Assembly (NCBI GenBank): GCA_027943335.1
Contig: BSBK01003253.1
Location: forward strand, 717,501-781,500
From: Chamaecyparis obtusa
Lineage: Eukaryota > Streptophyta > Pinopsida > Cupressales > Cupressaceae
Direction: 5' to 3'
DNA: 64,000 nt
The position numbers and the translations under genes are program-made. This document shows, in pieces, positions 23,425-37,800 of this stretch; positions within the stretch are counted from its first letter, which is position 1, and each line of letters begins with the position of its first letter. The notes below the pieces were generated by a model. That model made no database searches. It was not told the origin of the DNA and saw only the letters and a program-made list of their open reading frames with translations.

Positions 23425-24955
23425 AGGCCTATTAGAGGTCTATTAGATCTATTAGGGCCTAATTAAGTTAGATTGGCATATTAGTACCGACGTAGATGCA
23501 ACTAGACCTATAACCCAAGTAGCTTAGGTGCAATTAGATCAATTGGACCTGGTACCTAATTAGACCTATTACTTGACAAAAGGGCATATTAGACATGTAT
23601 TAAGACCTAGTCAAACCTATTAGGACATGTATCAAGACCTAAAGACCTATTAAGACCTATTAGGACCTATTAGAAACCTATTATGTACCTATTCTAGGAC
23701 ATATTAGATGTACTTATAGTATTATACATCTATTAAGACCTATTAGACCTATTACTTGACCTATTAGAGGTCTATTAGACCTATTAGACATGTGTGTATT
23801 AATACCTATCAAACCTATTAGAACATCCATGAATACTTGTTTATCTACCTATTAAGCCCTATTAGACCTATATTAGGACCTACTAGGAACCTATTATACA
23901 TGTTCTAGGACATATTAGATGTACTTGCAATATCATATACATGTATTGAGACCTATTAGACCCATTAGACCCATTAGACCTATTAGGACCTATTAGAGGT
24001 CTATTAGACCTATTAGACATGTGTATTAAGACCTCTTAGACATGTATTAAGATCTATCACACCTATTAGGGCATGTATCAAGACCTAAAGACCTATTATG
24101 ACCTATTAGACCTATTACCTAACCTATTAGGAAAGTTAGTTTCATTATTCTAGGACATATTAGATGTACTTGTACAGTATTATACATGTATTAAGGCCTA
24201 TTAGACCTATTAGGACCTATTAGAGGCCTATTATCTACCTATTAGATATGTATCAAGACCTATTAGACAGGTATTAGGACAAAAAGACCTATTAGACATG
24301 TACTAAGACCTATGAGACCTATTAGGACATGTGTGAAGACCTATTAAGACTTATTAGACCTATTAGGATGCATTAGTAACCTATTATACCCATTATAGGA
24401 TGTATATTAGATGTACTTACAGTATTGTACATGTATTAAGACCTATTAGACCTATTAGGACCTATTAGATGTCTATTAGACCTTTTAGACATGTATTAAG
24501 ACCTATTAGACATATATTAGGACAAAAAGACCTATTAGACATATATTAGGACAAAGAGACCTATTAGACATGTATTAAGACCTATGAGACCTATTAGGAT
24601 ATGTATGAGACCTATTAGGACATGTATGAAGACCTATTAAGACATGTATGAGACCTATTAGGACATGTATGAGACCTATTAGGACATGTATGAAGACCTA
24701 ATAGACATGTATTAAGACCTAGTCAAACCTATTAGGACATGTATCAAGACCTAGTCAGACAAGTATTAAGACCTACTAGATGTCTATTAGACCTTTTAGA
24801 CATGTATTAAGACCTATTAGATAGATATTAGGACAAAAAGACCTATTAGGACATGTACTTTTATAGTATTATACATGTATTAAGGCCTATTAGACCTATT
24901 AGGACCTATTAGAGGTCTATTAGACCTATCAGGACCTATTAGGAACTAAACTTAC
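23425..24955. repeat. 1.5-kb minisatellite in intron 1 (ACCTATTAGA-type units)
   Basis: More than a hundred variants of GACCTATTAG (about 10-11 bp) are mixed with GACATGTATTAAG, which builds higher-order units of about 21 bp and longer. It fills most of intron 1, leaving the splice sites intact. Units are diverged and irregular, unlike a CRISPR array. Confidence 0.88.
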
Positions 24956-25047
24956 ACATGTCTACTTTAATATCTTTAATAGATCTACACATGTCTACTT
25001 TAATATCTAGTAAGTATTAAACTTACTAACTGTATCTCCATTTGCAG

Positions 25048-25233
25048 GAGAAGGGTCATCACAAGCTCAACAAGACCAACCTGTAGAAGTTGGAGAAGGG
25101 GCACCTCAAGCTCAACAAGACCAACCTGTAGACGTTGGGGAGGGGACATCTCAAGCTCAACAAGACCATCCTATAGATGCTATAGAAGGGTCATCACAAG
25201 CTCAACAAGAAAATCCTTTACAATCTCAAACAA
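25048..25233 (+). repeat. Coding tandem repeat, 16 residues x ~4 (exon 2)
   Basis: Four 48-bp units encode variants of EGSSQAQQDQPVEVG (EGAPQAQQDQPVDVG, EGTSQAQQDHPIDAI, EGSSQAQQENPL). The frame is kept across all units and fits the splice phases on both sides, so it was under coding constraint or expanded recently. It forms an acidic, Gln-rich linker between the basic N-terminus and the main body. Confidence 0.82.
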
Positions 25234-28200
25234 GTACACATAGATCTCTATCTCTCTCTATCTCTCTCTTTATTTAAGTTGTGTACCATTGTCTTGATTT
25301 AGTCTAGATTTGAATGATTATAATACACTATGAGCTTATACATAAATAATCACTTGTTCTCCTTAAGATGAGCTATCCTAAGATATTTTTAAATATTTTG
25401 TTTGCAGTTGAATTACAAGAAACACATGACAATGTCAGCCTAGCCCAACAGTTGAAAAGAAAAATTAATCATAAAAGCATTGATCATTTACTTGAAATGG
25501 ATGTGAACAAATTGAGAGAGTATGCCAAACAACCCACAAATACTACGAAGAGGACATTGAATAAAAAGTCTAAGGATATAATTGCACAGTTTGAAAATCT
25601 TGATACACTTGAGAAAACTCAACTATTATCAATCACACTTCTTAAAGATGAGTTAAAGGAGCCATTGAAACTATTGGGTGTAGATGCAAGTTCAAAAAAG
25701 AGAAAATTGGATGACCTAGGAAAAAAAGTTGTTGAAAGTGTCAAGGAAGGTTTGCAATCCGTTGGGAAAACATCTAGAGTTACAGATAGGTCCATTTCTA
25801 GAAGAGTGATATTGACATCAATTTTAAATAAAAACATGTATCATAAAAGATAGATTTCCTCACTTTCATCTCATCTCGGGTATAGTAGGAAGACAATGTC
25901 GCATTACTTGAAAAGGAGAAACATTTTGGATGATACTACATTGGAAGGTAATTGGGCACTAATGTGTCGAGCTCCTTGCTCTGACAAGATTAATGAAATA
26001 GTCAGGAACTTAGTTATAACATTTTGGACTGATCATACTCGTCCTTCATCAAATAGGAGAGATGTCATGAAAAAGAGGACAGGGCCTAAGGAATATTTGC
26101 AGCACACAAAACATTGGCTGGACACCACACAACATGAATTGTATCTCTCATTTTGCAATTCAAATCCTAACGTCAAGATTGGACAAACGATGTTCGAAAG
26201 ATTGAAACCATATTTTGTAAAGATAAATAAAACTTTTGAGACTTGTTGTTGTCGATATCATGTTGAATTCGATCTCTTCTTTCAAGGGTTTAGAAAGATG
26301 ATAGAAGAAAGTGGTGGCTCTCAGAATGATTTTCCTAAACGACCAAGCCAATTCATAACATCAATCTTATGTGAAAAGACAATTGATAGTGAGATACATG
26401 AAATAAAATGCATAAGAGGCACATGTGAAACATGTGGGGATTTAGCTAAATTTCCTTTTAGGGATGAAGATACTGACATGACAAGGATGGTAAATTGTAA
26501 GAGATACATGTAAAGTTTGAAACAAAAGTCGGGAAAGAATCAACAAGGTTGGAATATGTAGAAGAAGAGATACATGCTGCAACATCTATGGAAAATTTTC
26601 GTAAATTGATTCAACCATATATATGACACGTTTTCTTTGCTAAGTGGCAAGATGAGTAGTTCCAACTACTAAGAGACACTTTTCCACTTGGAACAGTTTT
26701 ATCTGTTGTTGATTTTGTAGAGAATTACTCTTTTGTTTCTCAAAAAGCACTTCAATCGGAATACTACTATGCAGAGCAGGTCACTATCATGGTGCATGTA
26801 TGTTATCGACATGCACAATTAGATTTGGATGGCATTGAAAGTACAACTCAAGAACGAGTCATAAAGAAAGAATATCACTTTTACATCAGTGATGATAAAG
26901 AGCATGACACTCATTTTGTCGAGCACTGTTTTAAAACATATTTTGGATATTTAGAAAATAAAGGCATAAAAATCAAAAAGCATTATGTTTGGTCAGATGG
27001 ATGTGCAGCACAATTCAAGTCAGCAAGACCATTTTATGTGCTATGTAGATATCATCGATTCCAAAAGATACCACATATTTGGAGTTTCTTTGAGAGTGGA
27101 CACGGGAAGGGAGAGCACGATGGTGCAGGAGCTTGTATCAAACATTCTTTAAGAAAGTATCAATTGGACTATCAGGGATATCGTATAAATAATGCTCATG
27201 ATGTGGTTGAGTGGTGCAAGAGACACTTTGTAGCTCCAAATCAAGATAGCACATCTTCACTATGGGATCGAGTCATACCAGTTAGATTGTTCTAGGAGAT
27301 ATCAGGTATATTTATGAAATGCATTAATTTCTAAATTAAAGTTTCAATTTATGCGTACATACATATGTTATACTAACAACTCTTAAAAATTTACATGTGT
27401 TTGTGTATTATTCAGGTGTTGATAGAAGATCATTCCATGGATGCAAGAGGGTAGAGAAAACAAGATCCCTGCATTTGGTTATGAGTACAGATAGTAATGT
27501 GTGGTCATTGTATTGTAGAGATTACTCATGCTTTTGTTATGACTGTGTTTCTGAAAACTACGGTGAATGTATTAACCAAAAAAGTGGATATGTCAGTGAA
27601 TGGAATTTGGTTCCACTAGATGTTACCACTACAAATGATGAAGTTGAGGATGAAAGCTATGATGATGTTCCATTGATTTCCACCGACTACAACCATATTT
27701 CAGGTTTGATCAAAATTGGTATGTGTTCTTATATACATATATGCACTTTTCAATTCTTAGGGTACCCATATGTATCTCTAATAAATTTATATAACTTACA
27801 GTGGTGTAATGTTCTTTTACAGGACATGTTTTTGCAGTAATAGTAGAGTTTGATAATGTTGAAGGTGTGAATTACTATCTATTACATTGTACGAAGGAGA
27901 AGATGAAGCTAACAAAGAATGAAACAAGCGATGGAATTGTGTTTCCTATAGGTTAGCATGCTATATTTATGGGTTTTGATGAATAAATTTATCTTGCATT
28001 TGATGGCCTTATTCAAATTTTTGTTCAAATTATGATACAATGTATGCATGTACACATATATATACACATGTTTATTTAATGCATGTTGTTGTTCAATTGT
28101 CTGTACAGGGTCAGTTGTTGTGCAAGGAACATACTTGAAGCAAATCAAAGTAATTAAACAGGGGGTTCATTTTATTGATTATCAATTAAACAACAAGGTT

Positions 28201-28350
28201 TATCAATATAGTCATCTTGTAATAGCCACACAACTATCTCTTCATCCAGTGACAGGACGTGGCATTCGTAAGTGGAGACTTGATACCGAAGAGCATGAGA
28301 AATTAGTGAATATTATCAAAGAGAGAGATGAACCACTTGATGTACAGTAA

Positions 28351-29134
28351 ATTGTGCATGTGCATGTATGAAAAATGATTTTGAGAAAAAAATTTTAGGG
28401 CATGTGCCCTTAGTGAATGGAGCAAATTTATTAGTAGATATATATATATAAATTAACTTGTCTTTTTAAAATGTATATGTGTGCATGTGCCAAGAATTAA
28501 ATCTATCTCATTTTGGATTTATAAAATTAGGATACTTTATATGCATGTTAGATAGCTTAATTCAATATGTGAAATTGCTATGTTAGGATTAAATTGTTTA
28601 CAAATTTAATAAATACTCTTGATTGTGATATATTGCCTATTTTACTTCCCATATTAAAAATAATAAGTTTGTAATGTACATGCAACTTAATTATCTTAAA
28701 TTTCATGTGCATATTGAAATTTGTATGAATTACATTCAAATTTAACATTCAACTAAAATTTGTATGAATTACATGTACATATGTCAAATATAAACATCAA
28801 ATAGTACACATGTACATATTTGTCAAACATAAACATGTAATATATGAGATCGATCAAGAAGTAAGTAATGTAAACATGAAAAAAATATACATGCATGCAT
28901 CCAACTATGTCAAATGTATAGTCAATCTAGAGATCTATCAATTTAGTATACTACACATGTACATACATACATCAAGGATAAACATGTACATATATGTCAA
29001 ACATGAACATCAAATATATGAAATCAATCAAGAAGTAAGAAATGTATACATGAAAAAAATATACATGGATGCATGTCCAACTATGTCAAATGTAACATCA
29101 GAGATCCCTACATGTGTAACATGTCTAAAAGAGC
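28351..29134. other. Spacer between the two convergent transposon genes
   Basis: No gene. It contains a diverged direct repeat of about 170-175 bp (from about 28802 and again from about 28978; shared ATCAATCAAGAAGTAAG-like phrase). The AT-rich 28.37-28.80 kb part probably holds the 3' ends of the convergent transcripts, but no clear polyadenylation signal stands out. Confidence 0.6.
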
Positions 29135-30908
29135 CTAAGAATCATCATGATGACTCCTAACAGTACGATCGGGCCCTGAGTAGCTATCATGCTGTGAGGG
29201 ATGTGAAGAACCCTGTATAGACAAAGTGAGATCATACAAATTAATATTCACATCTTTCAAATGTTGATAAAATAATACTCGTCTATTTTAAAAATGTAAA
29301 GATGTACGTACACAAATTGAATAAATTAAAAACTCACCTACCCACTACTGATGTCATCATCGAGTGAGTCCCGACGTCGTACACGATCGCTCCCTATAGG
29401 AGTAATAAGAGGCATCTCCCCCTAGATAAAAAAAAATGACAAAAATTATATATACATTTATATATAAATTTTGAATCTCCAACAATCAAAGTTTAACTAA
29501 ATGACATTAAAACAAATTATACCTGTGTAGACGGTGGAACCGAAACATGCTCTGACTCCCTCTCCTCGATCCTATCAACCAGGGTATCAATATGCTGCTG
29601 CCCCTGATCGAAGCAAAACTGAACATCTGCCACATGAGTAGATGACAGTCGTCTCTCTAAAGATGAATGCAATGGAGAAACCAGATGTGATGGCATAGAA
29701 GCCGACTGATCATCATGTGTCAGCAAATCTAGGTAACCAGTTGCACTCATGCCAAACTCAACGTCCTCGAGACCAACGTCAGATAACCGCTACCCTGCAC
29801 TCACTGAAGGGTCTGTACAGTGTGCCTCTCTCTCAGCAACAATAGACTGGTCCATAGGAGGATCACCATGGGCACCGCTACTATCATGATGTGTGTGATG
29901 AGGATCCTGTCGCTGAGTGTATCTAACAGTACCCACATGATCTCTGACATCCGCTATAGGGATACCATGCTCAGTAGCTATAAATGCATATGCATCAATA
30001 AGATCCTCGGCCAAACTAGTCATGGCGATGCGTGCCATCTCTCTTGTAAGTCCCTCAAGGCTAGAAAGTGAAGGGATCCCTGCTACAGAGTACAAGTCAT
30101 CTGAGCTCCTATTGGAAGATGCTCCACATGATGATCTGGAGCGTCATCGCTGCATCAAATACTGGCCAACCTGATCTACAGATATGGATGTCACAGCTGA
30201 TGCAATGTGCCCCACACTATCAATCACACCCCGTAGCTGGGTGCTATGAACAACATTGTCTGCTACGGAACCCAACGATGGAGCAATAGCCTGTGACCTC
30301 TCACCTAGAATAACCCTGTATGTTGGTCTCGGATGATCAGGTCGGTGAAAAGCATCTCTATCTGCAAGTCTCCCACGCCCCTGCCCCTGATGTGGTGCCA
30401 AATCTGTGTAATTAACCTATTTCCCTAATCGCACCTCTGCATAGATCTGCTGTGCGAAGTATAAGGGGATTTGGTCGTTATTTGGGTAACGACCATGGGC
30501 AGCTAGAAACCTAGGGTATATCAGTGCAGATATAGCTGGATCCTAACACTTCATAACCTGATATCCCTTCACATATTGTTTCTCTGCGTACGATGGCCAA
30601 ACTTAGGTTTTAAGAATCTCTTTGGGCACCAGTTTGGCCACCTCCTTGAGAGAAAGACCAGAGCTAACCTCTCATCTCTTTCTCTCAAGAATAGACTGTA
30701 CAACATCTGGGGAATATGCACTAGTCCTCTGTATGTCATTCTAGATAGCAATTAGGCTATCCAGGATGGACTGACAGGTGTTCCTATAAATAGTGGAGCT
30801 GGAGGGACTATCAATAGACTCTTGTAATTTTTGAATTTCCTTATTTGTGCGGTCAAATAGGTTCTCAGATTGTTCCCGATCCTGAGGCAGGATAGGTGCA
30901 TCTGCCAT
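29135..30908 (-). pseudogene. Second transposon gene, three exons, unknown function, decayed by stops
   Basis: From ATG at 30908 one frame runs without any frameshift to 29523 (MADAPILPQDREQSENLF ... SLKEVAKLVPKEILK ... HQGQGRGRLADRDAFHRP ... GLTREMARIAMTSLAEDL ... VDRIEERESEH). Exons 29421-29338 and 29212-29135 follow, joined in phase 0 (donors CAG|GTAT and TAG|GTGAGT). The tail is charged (GSDRVRRRDSLDDDISSG, then HDSYSGPDRTVRSHHDDS) and about 515 codons are implied. Seven in-frame stops in exon 1 (e.g. TAG at 30743, TGA at 30674) and the TAG ending exon 2 all fit CAG, CAA or CGA changed by C-to-T. I recognise no domain. By position it could be an accessory DNA-binding or regulatory protein of the transposon. 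Confidence 0.65.
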
Positions 30909-31213
30909 GTGTAATGTCTAGTAATCTAGATGTATAAATGAACTATCAAGATATGTGCACCTGAAAGAAATTATATTTACAGTGTCAAATAACTACATGT
31001 ACACATGCACTAAATCATATTTTTTGAACTTCATTAAATAAAATTAAAGTACACTTCTACATTATTCAATAAAAATAAAGTGTAAATAACTAGACATTAA
31101 ATTTGAACACAAATTATAACTGCTTAACTACATTATTCAATCAAAATAAAGTTTTTAAAACTACATTTAAACTCATTAGAGACTTATTATCTAACATGTA
31201 GGTCTATGTACCT

Positions 31214-32095
31214 ATGTATAAACATGTACCTATTTATACCCATTTAACATGTATCTATGTATACATGTACGTGTGTATGCATATATGTACATACTTGTAC
31301 ACATGCATTGAATGCATGCACCTATGTATACATGTAAATTTACATGTATATACATGCATATATACATGTACATACATTCATATACACATATACATGCATA
31401 TATGTATACATGTACATACATGTAAATACATGCATATACACATATACATGTGTATATACATATACGTGTGTATATACATATAAATACATGCATATACACA
31501 TATATGTGTGTATATACATATAAATACATGCATATATATATACATGTACATACATTCATATACACATATACATGCATATATACATGTAAATACATGTATA
31601 TACAATATACATGTATTTACATGTAAATACATGTACATACATGTATATACACATGTATACATGCATGTATATACATGTAAATACATGTATATATGTATGT
31701 AAATACATGTATATACATGCATATATATATGTATATGCATGTGAATACATGTACATACATGCATATACACATAGATGCATGTATATACATGTAAATACAT
31801 GCATATACACATATAAATGCATATATACACATAAATACATATATATACACATAAATACATATATATACACATAAATACATATATATACACATATAAATGC
31901 ATGTATATACACATAAATACATGTATTTACACATAAATATATGCATATACACATAAATACATGCATATACACATATATTTACACATAAATACATGCATAT
32001 ACACATAAATACATGCATATACACATGTATATACACATATATACATGCATATACACATATACACATGTATATACACATATATACATGTATATATG
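31214..32095. repeat. ~880-bp microsatellite of ATACATGCATATACACAT type
   Basis: Purine/pyrimidine-alternating repeats built from TACATG, CATATA and CACATA units. Both strands are open in several frames (Tyr/Ile/Cys/Val/Met-rich) simply because the repeat lacks stops. It lies 0.2-1.3 kb from the right end of the transposon. Confidence 0.9.
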
Positions 32096-32287
32096 TTAAA
32101 AAATACTAAATACATTAAAAAAATACATAAATATACAAATGTAATACGTATATATACATAAAAAATCAAAAAATACCCACCTGGAAAATGACGGTCGATG
32201 AATCGGATGCCCCACAGTCGAACCCCACGGCCGAAACGTCACTTTCCAAATGATGGAAAGTGGGGTTAAAAACCCCACCAAAACCTA

Positions 32288-32339
32288 ATGCAACAAGGTT
32301 TCGAATGAAACCTAGGTTTCATTCGAAACCTTGTTGCAT
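32288..32339. repeat. Perfect 52-bp palindrome
   Basis: Two inverted copies of the subterminal motif with flanks ATGCAACAAGG / CCTTGTTGCAT meet at CCTAGG. All 26 base pairs match around the centre 32313/32314. Confidence 0.93.
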
Positions 32340-32468
32340 GGAATATTTTATTCCTAGAAAATAGGTTTCGAATGAAACCTAGTTTCATTCGAAACTATGG
32401 CATTTTTTGGTTTCATTCGAAACTTTTTAGTTTCATTCGAAAGTAGCACTTCAGTTTCATTCGAAAGT
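32298..32468. promoter_or_regulatory. Right subterminal repeats, 7 copies of the same motif
   Basis: Seven copies of GTTTCATTCGAAAC or GTTTCGAATGAAAC lie 50-250 bp from the right end. They are the same motif and number as on the left but sit closer to the terminus. The first two form a perfect 52-bp palindrome. Confidence 0.78.
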
Positions 32469-32519
32469 ATGAAGGCATTTTTTGCCTCTGCCGCATTTCG
32501 GGAAGAATTTCTTCCTCCG

Positions 32520-32551
32520 AAAAAGTGTAACCCACTATTGTGGGTTGACCC
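32520..32551 (-). repeat. Right terminal inverted repeat of DNA transposon
   Basis: The inverse of the left end with a single mismatch (A for T at base 7). It is followed by TGAG, the target duplication. Confidence 0.92.
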
Positions 32552-32703
32552 TGAGGGCGGAATTCCCAATTCCAGATATACGCATCTTCATTCAGCTTTG
32601 CCATATTGTGAAGTTATCCTTGTTTAGCTTTGGCACTTCCGTCTTATACATTTTGTGATCTTTGTGTTGAAGTCCTTAAAAATCTGTTCCAAGCAACCAA
32701 TAT

Positions 32704-32715
32704 GCTCTGATACCA
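32704..32715 (-). other. Copia primer-binding site
   Basis: The minus strand reads TGGTATCAGAGC, an exact match to the usual plant initiator-Met tRNA primer site, two bases inside the 5' LTR. It fixes the direction of the element. Confidence 0.93.
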
Positions 32716-32717
32716 AT

Positions 32718-34209
32718 TGTTAGAATAACTGAGAGGGGGTGAATCAGTTATCCACAGTCCCAAATACAAAATGTATATCCAAAAACAATTTAAACAAACT
32801 TCTGCAAGTTGGTAACATAAAATAGTAAATTGTATGTTCTTTTACCGATTACCAGTTAATAACTTATAGTGATTACCAATCAAATCAAATATGCAACATG
32901 TAAAGTATGATAACCAACAATAATCACAGTGAACACATAACACAAGAGATTTAACATGGAAACCATGTAAAGGGAAAAACCACCTGGGACCGGCAACCCA
33001 AAATATTGTTCACTCTTTTGAAGTGAGCTCGGTGAAGAGCCAACCCTGTTAAAGGTTACAAATCACACTGTAAGGTGTGACCTTGTTAGAGGATTTAACA
33101 CTAACAGTTCTTGTCCAACCAGAACTCACTATGGGGTTGATAGTATAACAATGTACATTCTATGAATGACATACAAGACTTACAAGTCCACTCGGTTAAG
33201 AGATTTATCTTTTTACAATGGTTAAACTATAACGCTAGATGATATGATTACAATACAACTTATTTTTCAGATGTTCATATCTATACTTAAGCTCATTCAA
33301 ATCCTCTAGTCAATATATCAATTATGTTCAACAATATTCAGTAACTTACTATCCTTTGGTAATAGCTTTCTGACACTCGGTAATCTCTGCAGTTTGGTTC
33401 TCCTTTAACTAATCTGATCAAGCATGCATGAAGCTATGTTCATGTGATATCTCTACAATATTCTATCTTCCAGCTTTCGTAAACAATGAAATCAATGTCT
33501 CTTAAATAGACAAGTAAACCATTTTAATTTCATCCATCAAATTTTTCCGCTTAATCTCCTTCGTTGATTTTTCTACTTAAACCTTCCTCAACTGATGTGT
33601 TAGTAACATGTTTTATTTCCATCCTTTAAATCTTCTTCAAATTTTGTTAGTCGTAGATCTTTGTAACAAACATTATCTTCCACCCTGATTTTGAGGTACT
33701 TTCCATCTCATCAATTTCTGTCAGCTAAACTAATCAATTGGTTCCTTTCTTCATGCTCAGTTGATAAAGAAATGCATCAGTGAAAACAAGCTCGATTAGT
33801 ACTATCACTCGCTATACACTACACTTGCTCAATGTATACTGGAATGCTTCTTTAACTGACCACATTGCCTTGTGCATTTTAGCTCTTTTCTTCATCATAG
33901 ATGAATGCAACATAATCAGGTCGATAACATAAGGTCATAGACTCATCAATAAGTTACCCAATGTATTCCTTATCCTCATCTGTCATATCCATCTTCCTCA
34001 TGTAGATATATCTGGTCTTCATCTCTTTTCTCCTTTCTACAAATGTTTAGGTATTTGTAACTTACAAGATAAGTACTGTCAAAACTAGTTGACATCAATG
34101 ACAACATATTACTGATTTAATCATCTTACATATATAATCAGCAACTTGGTGATCTCTAATCACTGATCTTCAAGTCATTCAGTTTATTCAAATCAGTTGT
34201 AGTTCATCA
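32718..34209 (-). repeat. Copia 5' LTR (intact)
   Basis: The 1492-bp LTR begins TGTTAGAATAACTG and ends GTTCATCA on the plus strand; element transcription would run leftward. The outside edge is followed by CTTGC, matching the far side of the element. It is the reference copy showing that the 50-bp motif at 32.9 kb is single in an uninterrupted LTR. Confidence 0.92.
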
Positions 34210-34214
34210 CTTGC

Positions 34215-37800
<3,586 letters not shown>

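Larger units (their letters stand above)
23106..28350 (+). pseudogene. Six-exon transposase-like gene (Sola-like, tentative), decayed
   Basis: Proposed exons: 23106-23214, 25048-25233, 25408-27305, 27416-27718, 27823-27951, 28109-28350. All five introns have GT...AG ends and all fall in phase 1, which supports the model (about 955 codons). Exon 1 is basic (GNQKRRQNK ... RRREARERYHRVRQ-like). Exon 2 is a 16-residue repeat. Exon 3 has KRTGPKEYLQHTKHWLDTTQ and VKIGQTMFERLKPYFV, then a Cys/His region (CCCRYHVEF, CIRGTCETCGD). The core follows: VVDFVENYSFVSQKALQSEY, HYVWSDGCAAQFKSARPF and FESGHGKGEHDGAGA, with three candidate catalytic D residues. Exon 4 carries DYSCFCYDC. Breaks: TAG at 25851, a frame change near 26.51 kb, TGA 26624, TAG 26657 and TAG 27293. 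Most stops fit transitions. Family name is inference. Confidence 0.75.
21938..32551 (+). mobile_element. 10.6-kb two-gene DNA transposon, Sola-like (tentative)
   Basis: Terminal inverted repeats of 32 bp (21938-21969 and 32520-32551) differ at one base and begin GGGTCA followed by CCCACAATAGTGGG. They are flanked by the direct repeat TGAG (21934-21937, 32552-32555). The host gag frame is continuous when the element and one TGAG are removed, confirming a 4-bp duplication. Inside are a plus-strand transposase-like gene (23106-28350), a convergent minus-strand gene (29135-30908), seven subterminal palindromic motifs at each end, an intron minisatellite and a large microsatellite. The 4-bp duplication and three candidate catalytic aspartates fit my recollection of Sola; a new group is possible. 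Confidence 0.85.
4995..34209 (-). mobile_element. Ty1/copia LTR retrotransposon, minus strand, with three nested insertions
   Basis: LTRs of about 1.49 kb start TGTTAGAATAACTGAGAG and end GTTCATCA on the plus strand. They are flanked by the 5-bp duplication CTTGC (4990-4994 and 34210-34214). The gene order on the minus strand (gag, zinc knuckle, protease, integrase, reverse transcriptase, RNase H) is that of copia. The 5' LTR is the right one (32718-34209), followed by an initiator-Met primer site. The 3' LTR is the left one, split by a 9.9-kb LTR element. Gag is split by a 0.97-kb element and by a 10.6-kb DNA transposon. Removing all three leaves an element of about 7.7 kb. Frameshifts, stops and a deletion in the polymerase make it inactive. 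Confidence 0.93.

Noticed and set aside
23425..24955. Possible CRISPR array
   Set aside because: Units are about 10 bp, diverged and not separated by unique spacers, in a eukaryotic intron.
31214..32078. Long open frames on both strands (Tyr/Ile/Cys/Val/Met-rich)
   Set aside because: They are translations of one microsatellite with no stop codons in its unit; equally open on both strands, no start context or domain.
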